Shown: piece after piece, positions 59,460-64,000 of the stretch
Layout of the letters: every line of letters starts with the position of its first letter
Numbering within the stretch: the first letter of the stretch is position 1
From: Zoroaster sp. YZ-2022
Taxonomy: Eukaryota > Echinodermata > Asteroidea > Forcipulatida > Zoroasteridae
Assembly: GCA_029582265.1 (NCBI GenBank)
Contig: CM055823.1
Location: 1,798,001-1,862,000 of the forward strand
Direction of reading: 5' to 3'
DNA length: 64,000 bases
Notes under the pieces: generated by a model
Databases searched by the model: none
What the model was told of the DNA's origin: nothing
The model's input: only the letters and a program-made list of their open reading frames with translations
Position numbers and translations under genes: made by a program

Positions 59460-59975
59460 AAGTACTCATACTTAATTAGTTTTTAAAAGTGGGGGAAATT
59501 ATCAAGCGAATTTTAAAATGTTGGCCGTTGCACGAATTTGGTTCTCCGACATGCGAGAACCGTTATTCGCCATCTAGTATCGTGGCCATATAGTGTATCG
59601 CCGTTGGTGTACTGAATTTGAAAGGTTTTACTATCCAGTATCATACCATTTTCTACAAAAATGTTAACCTTTTACAGACAAACGTAACGTATTAATTATT
59701 GGAAAGAATGTCAAACCCACCCGCCACATGTGCACAATATCTAGCATGTGTACAAAACGGCAAACAGCTCACTGGATGTGCATACATTTTTTTCCTCTTA
59801 AGTAGGCCTATGTCCTCTTTCGTCTTTTAAAGGACAGTCTGATATTTCGTTATTTGTCATATTCTGATAGAAAAGTGGCAGTTATATTCATCATTCTTTA
59901 CAAATATTATGGTATAATGTGATGGCACCAGCTCATTTTAACTTCATGGCGCCCATGTCATTAGAAAGTGTAGGC

Positions 59976-60032
59976 ATTTAAGTTGGAGTCTACAGTACTG
60001 ACACTGACAGTACTGTAGGCTCCAACTTAAAT
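59976..60032. ncRNA. Short near-perfect hairpin (25-bp stem)
   Basis: Arms 59976-60000 and 60008-60032 pair with one mismatch (a U.G wobble or C.A depending on strand) around a 7-base loop. The size is below that of a usual animal pre-miRNA and the loop is short, so it may equally be a small foldback remnant. Confidence 0.35.
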
Positions 60033-60126
60033 ACTGTCAATAGTGTCATTATATGGCAGCCATTTTATTGTCTGTCTCTGGCATCAGCTATGTTGCGATT
60101 GTTGGTACTGACCACGATGAGAAAGA

Positions 60127-60463
60127 ATGTCGTATCCAACCATAAACTAGTTTTTAAAAAAAGATTCTATCGATTTTTGGGGTACAGAAAGCAAAATCCA
60201 TTTTTAAAATCCACTTTTATTTCCCTTCTAAAATTAAAAATCATTCCTTTAAAAAAGTAGAATCTTATTAACTTTTACACAATCAGACTGACATGTATGA
60301 GAAAGTCTTCATATACCAAAATTGCCTGATTTTTCATGAAATAAATATCCTGGAATAATTTTATGTCCATCATCCAAATGTTCTCTACCTTGGGTAAGAT
60401 TACATTATTGGTTATATTGAATGAGAAAAAGTGGCTGTCGGATACGACATTCTACCCCTTTGT
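60127..60463. mobile_element. About 337-bp MITE (AGAATGTCGTATCC ends)
   Basis: The left end AGAATGTCGTATCCAAC is inverted relative to GTCGGATACGACATTCT at the right. AT-rich interior. The right half (60296-60470) recurs inverted at 61465-61640. No clear target duplication. Confidence 0.7.
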
Positions 60464-60920
60464 AATTCAAGCATACATGTAATGACATCCTTAAACCAGT
60501 GTTGTATATCTCAAGACTGGTCTCGAGACCACTTCCGGTTTTTCTGTATATTTAGTACTGAAAATAATCCAAAAAAGCAAAATATGGCAATTTGGATTTA
60601 GAGAAAAGTACATTTAAAAAAATCCATGCCTGTCACAAAACATCCTCCAAAAATTCTGATTAAGTTTTAAAAATTGTATCGGTTGATTTTTTTTTCCTGA
60701 GAATCGTGATATAGTAATTGCTGGCCCACTGAATGCACTCTGTGAAATAAAAAAGACCGGCCAAATATTGTGGAAATGGAAGGTCCAATTTTTAAAGTTT
60801 TGTAATTTATAAAAAACGTTGAGTGAACTTATTTTTCGTGTACATTTGTAAACATCCCATTTTTTGCTTGAAGTTGAATCTAAACGATGTAGTTAAATTG
60901 ATTTTGTAATCTTTCAACAG

Positions 60921-61022
60921 ATTAGTCTGGCTGGGTTGTGAGAATAACATGATACTGATAGCTTCAACGGTGTAGCATGCTACAGGATGTATCCACTTGA
61001 GGGATTTCTGTGAAACTTAGTG
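60921..61022 (+). other. Possible non-coding exon (weak)
   Basis: The sequence runs from a cttttcaacag-like acceptor at 60920 to a strong tagtg|gtaagt donor. All three forward frames are closed within it, so it would be untranslated. Confidence 0.22.
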
Positions 61023-61050
61023 GTAAGTTTGAGATATATTATCAAGTTAA

Positions 61051-61288
61051 AGGGAAGGTACAACATTGGTAATGCACATCCATTCCAATCCTCCAGTTTT
61101 CAAGAAATATCATAAATCATAAAACTAACCTGAGAAAGTTTCATCACAATAGGTTCCCACGTTGAGAAAAGAACAAAACTGTTATATATCTGTTAGGTTT
61201 TTACTCCATTGTTTTTCAGTACATTTACCTACTTCACATCAAGTTAGCTTTCAGATAATGTGGTCATGATCAATACTGCACCTTCCCT
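61051..61288. mobile_element. 238-bp TTAA-flanked MITE
   Basis: The ends AGGGAAGGTACAAC and CTGCACCTTCCCT are inverted and abut TTAA on both sides (61047-61050 and 61289-61292). The terminus is similar in style to, but distinct from, the AGGGACA family at 48299. Confidence 0.82.
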
Positions 61289-61464
61289 TTAAACGTAAGT
61301 CAGCATATTAAGATGTTTCTGTTTTGCTTTTTCGCCCAAGTTAAATAAATTTTGATAATTTGTCAACAAACAGGAGGGAAGCAAAATCTCCCAAAATATA
61401 ATTTCCAATCCTCACAGGACTACACTTTCCTCTCATTAAGTGTGTCCTCTTTCAAAGGAAAATC

Positions 61465-61640
61465 TGTGGGGTAGAATGTCGTATTCGACCGCCACTTTTT
61501 CTCATTAAATATAACCAATAATGTAATCTTACCTACCTAAAAGGTGGGAGAAATATATATGGATGATGGACATGTATTCAAATTATTCCAAGATATTTAT
61601 TTAATGAAAAATCGGGCATTTTTGGTATATGATGACTTCC
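61465..61640 (-). repeat. Inverted partial copy of the 60127 MITE
   Basis: It starts ggggtagaatgtcgtattcg and continues as the reverse complement of 60296-60466 (ccactttttctcatt, aaccaataatgtaatctta, ggatgatggacat, aaaaatcgggca). The far half is missing. Confidence 0.75.
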
Positions 61641-61868
61641 TCAGTCATGTCACCTTGATATTGTCAACTCCCCGTTAGTGACCAACACAGTCATTGTATA
61701 TGCGCTATAGTGGCAACTATTAACCCTAACAGACTAGGCCCTTTTGCTTACATAGCCCAAATCTTCCTATATCCTTCAGTATTAGAAGTCAAAACCTCAA
61801 ATACCCAAATCCTCCTAAATCCTCCTGGTTTTCTTAATATGGCTAACGCCCAATCCTTCAGATCCTCC

Positions 61869-62368
61869 NNNNNNNNNNNNNNNNNNNNNNNNNNNNNNNN
61901 NNNNNNNNNNNNNNNNNNNNNNNNNNNNNNNNNNNNNNNNNNNNNNNNNNNNNNNNNNNNNNNNNNNNNNNNNNNNNNNNNNNNNNNNNNNNNNNNNNNN
62001 NNNNNNNNNNNNNNNNNNNNNNNNNNNNNNNNNNNNNNNNNNNNNNNNNNNNNNNNNNNNNNNNNNNNNNNNNNNNNNNNNNNNNNNNNNNNNNNNNNNN
62101 NNNNNNNNNNNNNNNNNNNNNNNNNNNNNNNNNNNNNNNNNNNNNNNNNNNNNNNNNNNNNNNNNNNNNNNNNNNNNNNNNNNNNNNNNNNNNNNNNNNN
62201 NNNNNNNNNNNNNNNNNNNNNNNNNNNNNNNNNNNNNNNNNNNNNNNNNNNNNNNNNNNNNNNNNNNNNNNNNNNNNNNNNNNNNNNNNNNNNNNNNNNN
62301 NNNNNNNNNNNNNNNNNNNNNNNNNNNNNNNNNNNNNNNNNNNNNNNNNNNNNNNNNNNNNNNNNNNN
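61869..62368. other. Assembly gap of exactly 500 N
   Basis: A run of 500 unknown bases, a round number typical of a placeholder gap of unknown true size. Open frames that cross it are meaningless. Confidence 0.99.
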
Positions 62369-62524
62369 AGGGATTGGTGTGCAGTGATGCACGGAAGGTG
62401 TTGAGGAATGTGTTTTAAGGTGTGGTAGTCATTCGCGGTCACCACGCTGTACAGTTCATTTCGTGTTCTACAAATCTATTACATTATCCCCAAAGCAGCT
62501 TTTGCTGTTATCCCGTTAACACAA

Positions 62525-63400
62525 ATGGAGCAGGGTTTATTCAACAGTCAGAACAGTGATTCCCAGGCTGCCGCAGCCCTTGATGTGAACAGTCTTGCCG
62601 CTATTTTGGACACCAAATTTGAAAAATTGAAGCGGGACCTGAGTGAGGAATCTTCTTTGCAGTTCAACATTGCCCTGAAACGGGCCAAGTTGACTCCCAC
62701 ACAATTCAGCAAGAAAGGTTGTAAGAACCAATACATTCACAACGAGGATGTCAAGGACAAAATTGAGGAAGCCGTGTCAAGCTTGAACAACGGAAAAATT
62801 GACAAAGCCAAAGATAGCCTGGCAGAAGGTATAACTTTAATTAACAAACGTCAAAAAATCGTCAAGATAGCTGATATTCATAGGTGGGACACAGTTCAAG
62901 CATATGTGTCTGACGATTTGGCTAGCGATTCTGACGACGACAAGCGCTTATCCAAGGCCGTGCGACAGGCTGAATTCAAGCGACAGGAAAGATTTCGTAA
63001 CCGTCAAGGACGTTCCGCTAAGGCTCGAACCAATCTTCGTCCCTCAACCGCCCCAACTCAGTACCTTATTCATCCGCTGTTACCGCAAGACAACCCTCCT
63101 ACAACCAAGGAGCCGCTAGCTATAGGGTCAACAGAAATTACCAACCATGCTGGGCCTGTGGCCAAGTCGGTCATTTTCAATACCAATGTCCCCAGAGAGC
63201 AGGAGCTGGCCAACATACAGGAGGAAAAGTTTGAAAAGCTAAGTATAAACGATTTTTGTGGCTTTGATAGCTTAGAAAAGAATTTTGAATTTGAATCATC
63301 CTTAAATTCAGAATGTGTCGGAGTAGTAGGTCGATTGCGCTCTCCAAACAGTATTGGTTTGATAAGCTTGACCCTCCTTGTTCGTCAAAGGTATTCTTAA
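62525..63400 (+). CDS. DIRS-like retrotransposon first ORF (gag-like)
   Basis: A 291-codon frame from ATG. The N-terminus is low-complexity and Gln/Ala-rich, followed by a helical, charged middle (KLKRDLSEE, KDKIEEAVSSLNNGKIDKAK), an IADIHRWDTV segment, an acidic SDSDDDK patch and a basic RQERFRNRQGRSAKAR stretch. This organisation and the DIRS-type RT directly downstream fit the first ORF of a DIRS1-like, tyrosine-recombinase retrotransposon. Such elements lack LTRs of the retroviral type and integrate through a recombinase rather than an integrase. The zinc-knuckle-like end seems lost or frame-shifted. The left terminal repeat is probably in or near the N gap. Confidence 0.75.
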   Translation: MEQGLFNSQNSDSQAAAALDVNSLAAILDTKFEKLKRDLSEESSLQFNIALKRAKLTPTQFSKKGCKNQYIHNEDVKDKIEEAVSSLNNGKIDKAKDSLAEGITLINKRQKIVKIADIHRWDTVQAYVSDDLASDSDDDKRLSKAVRQAEFKRQERFRNRQGRSAKARTNLRPSTAPTQYLIHPLLPQDNPPTTKEPLAIGSTEITNHAGPVAKSVIFNTNVPREQELANIQEEKFEKLSINDFCGFDSLEKNFEFESSLNSECVGVVGRLRSPNSIGLISLTLLVRQRYS

Positions 63401-63449
63401 CCATGGTTACATAATTCCTTTTAAAAGCTTTCCTCATAGCTCATTTAAA

Positions 63450-64000
63450 TAACAATAGATCAAGTTTAAACCATCCAGATTTTGTAGAGGAGGCAATTTC
63501 AAGTTACTGGTGACAGGTAGTATAAAGGAGCACATTTCACCTCCGCATGTTGTTAATCCATTAACCGCTTCAGAAGGCAAGAAACTTAGGTTAGTTTTGG
63601 ATCTGCATGTTAATCAATTCACTTTTGTGTCAAAATTTAAATCTGAAGGGCTCGATACTCTAGCACCAATGTTTTCCACAGAATTTTATTTTTCACCTTT
63701 TGATTTAGAATCTGGTTACCACCATATCGACGTTCGAGCCCCATCTAAAGTATTAGGCTTCAGTTGGAAATTCGATTTTTTTTCACATTTGCCGCGCTTC
63801 CTTCGGTTTGAACACTGCTAGTCATTGCTTTACAAAAATGTTGAGGCCCTTACTCACTAGATGGCGCTCTATGGGGCATTGTTCAATTTATACATTGACG
63901 ATGGCATCTCAGGCCATTTCCGACAAGATTTCAGCACTTGCAGCAAGCCGTATTGTTCAGAAGGACCTTGCTTGTTCAGGTCTGAAAGTCAGCGTTTCCA
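63450..64000 (+). pseudogene. DIRS-like reverse transcriptase, broken, runs off the window
   Basis: The frame at 63510-63821 carries KLRLVLDLHVNQF, then FSPFDLESGYHHIDV, which matches RT motifs of DIRS-type elements. After about 63785 the reading frame changes: FGLNTASHCFTKMLRPLL is in another frame, and the catalytic YIDD at 63891-63902 is in yet another relative to the sequence just before it. At least two frame breaks mean this copy cannot make an active enzyme. RNase H, methylase-like and recombinase parts would lie beyond 64000. Confidence 0.8.

Noticed and set aside
61710..62445. Frames spanning the N gap
   Set aside because: Most codons are unknown bases and the gap length is a placeholder.

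Overview
This window looks like AT-rich, repeat-dense animal DNA, most likely from an echinoderm or a related marine invertebrate deuterostome. The grounds are spliced genes with GT/AG borders, NLR-type exons (Death, NACHT and LRR), a DIRS-type tyrosine-recombinase retrotransposon, L2/CR1-like LINE tails, and many short TIR elements. No bacterial-style operon, CRISPR array, rRNA or tRNA gene was found. The organism call is an inference from content, not a database match.

Layout. 1-22 kb is an accessory, transposon-built region. Two direct repeats (1691-2784 and 5828-6979) flank a segment (2820-5831) that recurs at 11326-12814. The second copy lacks three short DNA-transposon insertions, so it preserves their empty sites. 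A 2.1-kb hAT-like element (8290-10418) has a perfect 8-bp target duplication. Other items are small MITEs, a 76-bp-arm foldback (16212-16385), a 370-bp (ACGTGT)n array and one minus-strand THAP-domain exon (19281-19577).

22.6-44.7 kb is the main gene locus, on the plus strand. It has four pairs of small linker exons (E1/E2), a basic exon E3, a 4.8-kb satellite of about 86-bp units, a Death-domain exon, a decayed NACHT fragment, four NACHT exons and a terminal LRR region. Every exon I could delimit in the linker/Death part starts and ends in phase 1, so cassettes can be duplicated or skipped without changing frame. Both the linker part and the NACHT part were made by a doublet that was then duplicated as a block of about 3.17 kb. 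The NACHT block breakpoint lies inside a NACHT exon, which explains why one copy has no LRRs. No NACHT copy is completely intact as assembled.

44.3-48.3 kb is AT-rich with no gene seen. 48.3-57.4 kb holds a second spliced gene (exons from 50292 to 53871) that I do not firmly recognise. One exon is split by a 1009-bp hAT-type element whose removal restores the frame exactly, and two further one-base frame breaks are present. The gene sits between 680-bp direct repeats and is followed by a 1.9-kb array of AACCAAT/ATTGGTT words with a 45-bp unit. 57.4-61.9 kb carries more MITEs and hairpins. A 500-N gap (61869-62368) precedes a degenerate DIRS-like retrotransposon that runs off the end of the window.

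Limits: all comparisons were made by eye within the window. Percent identities were not computed, and family names rest on motifs.
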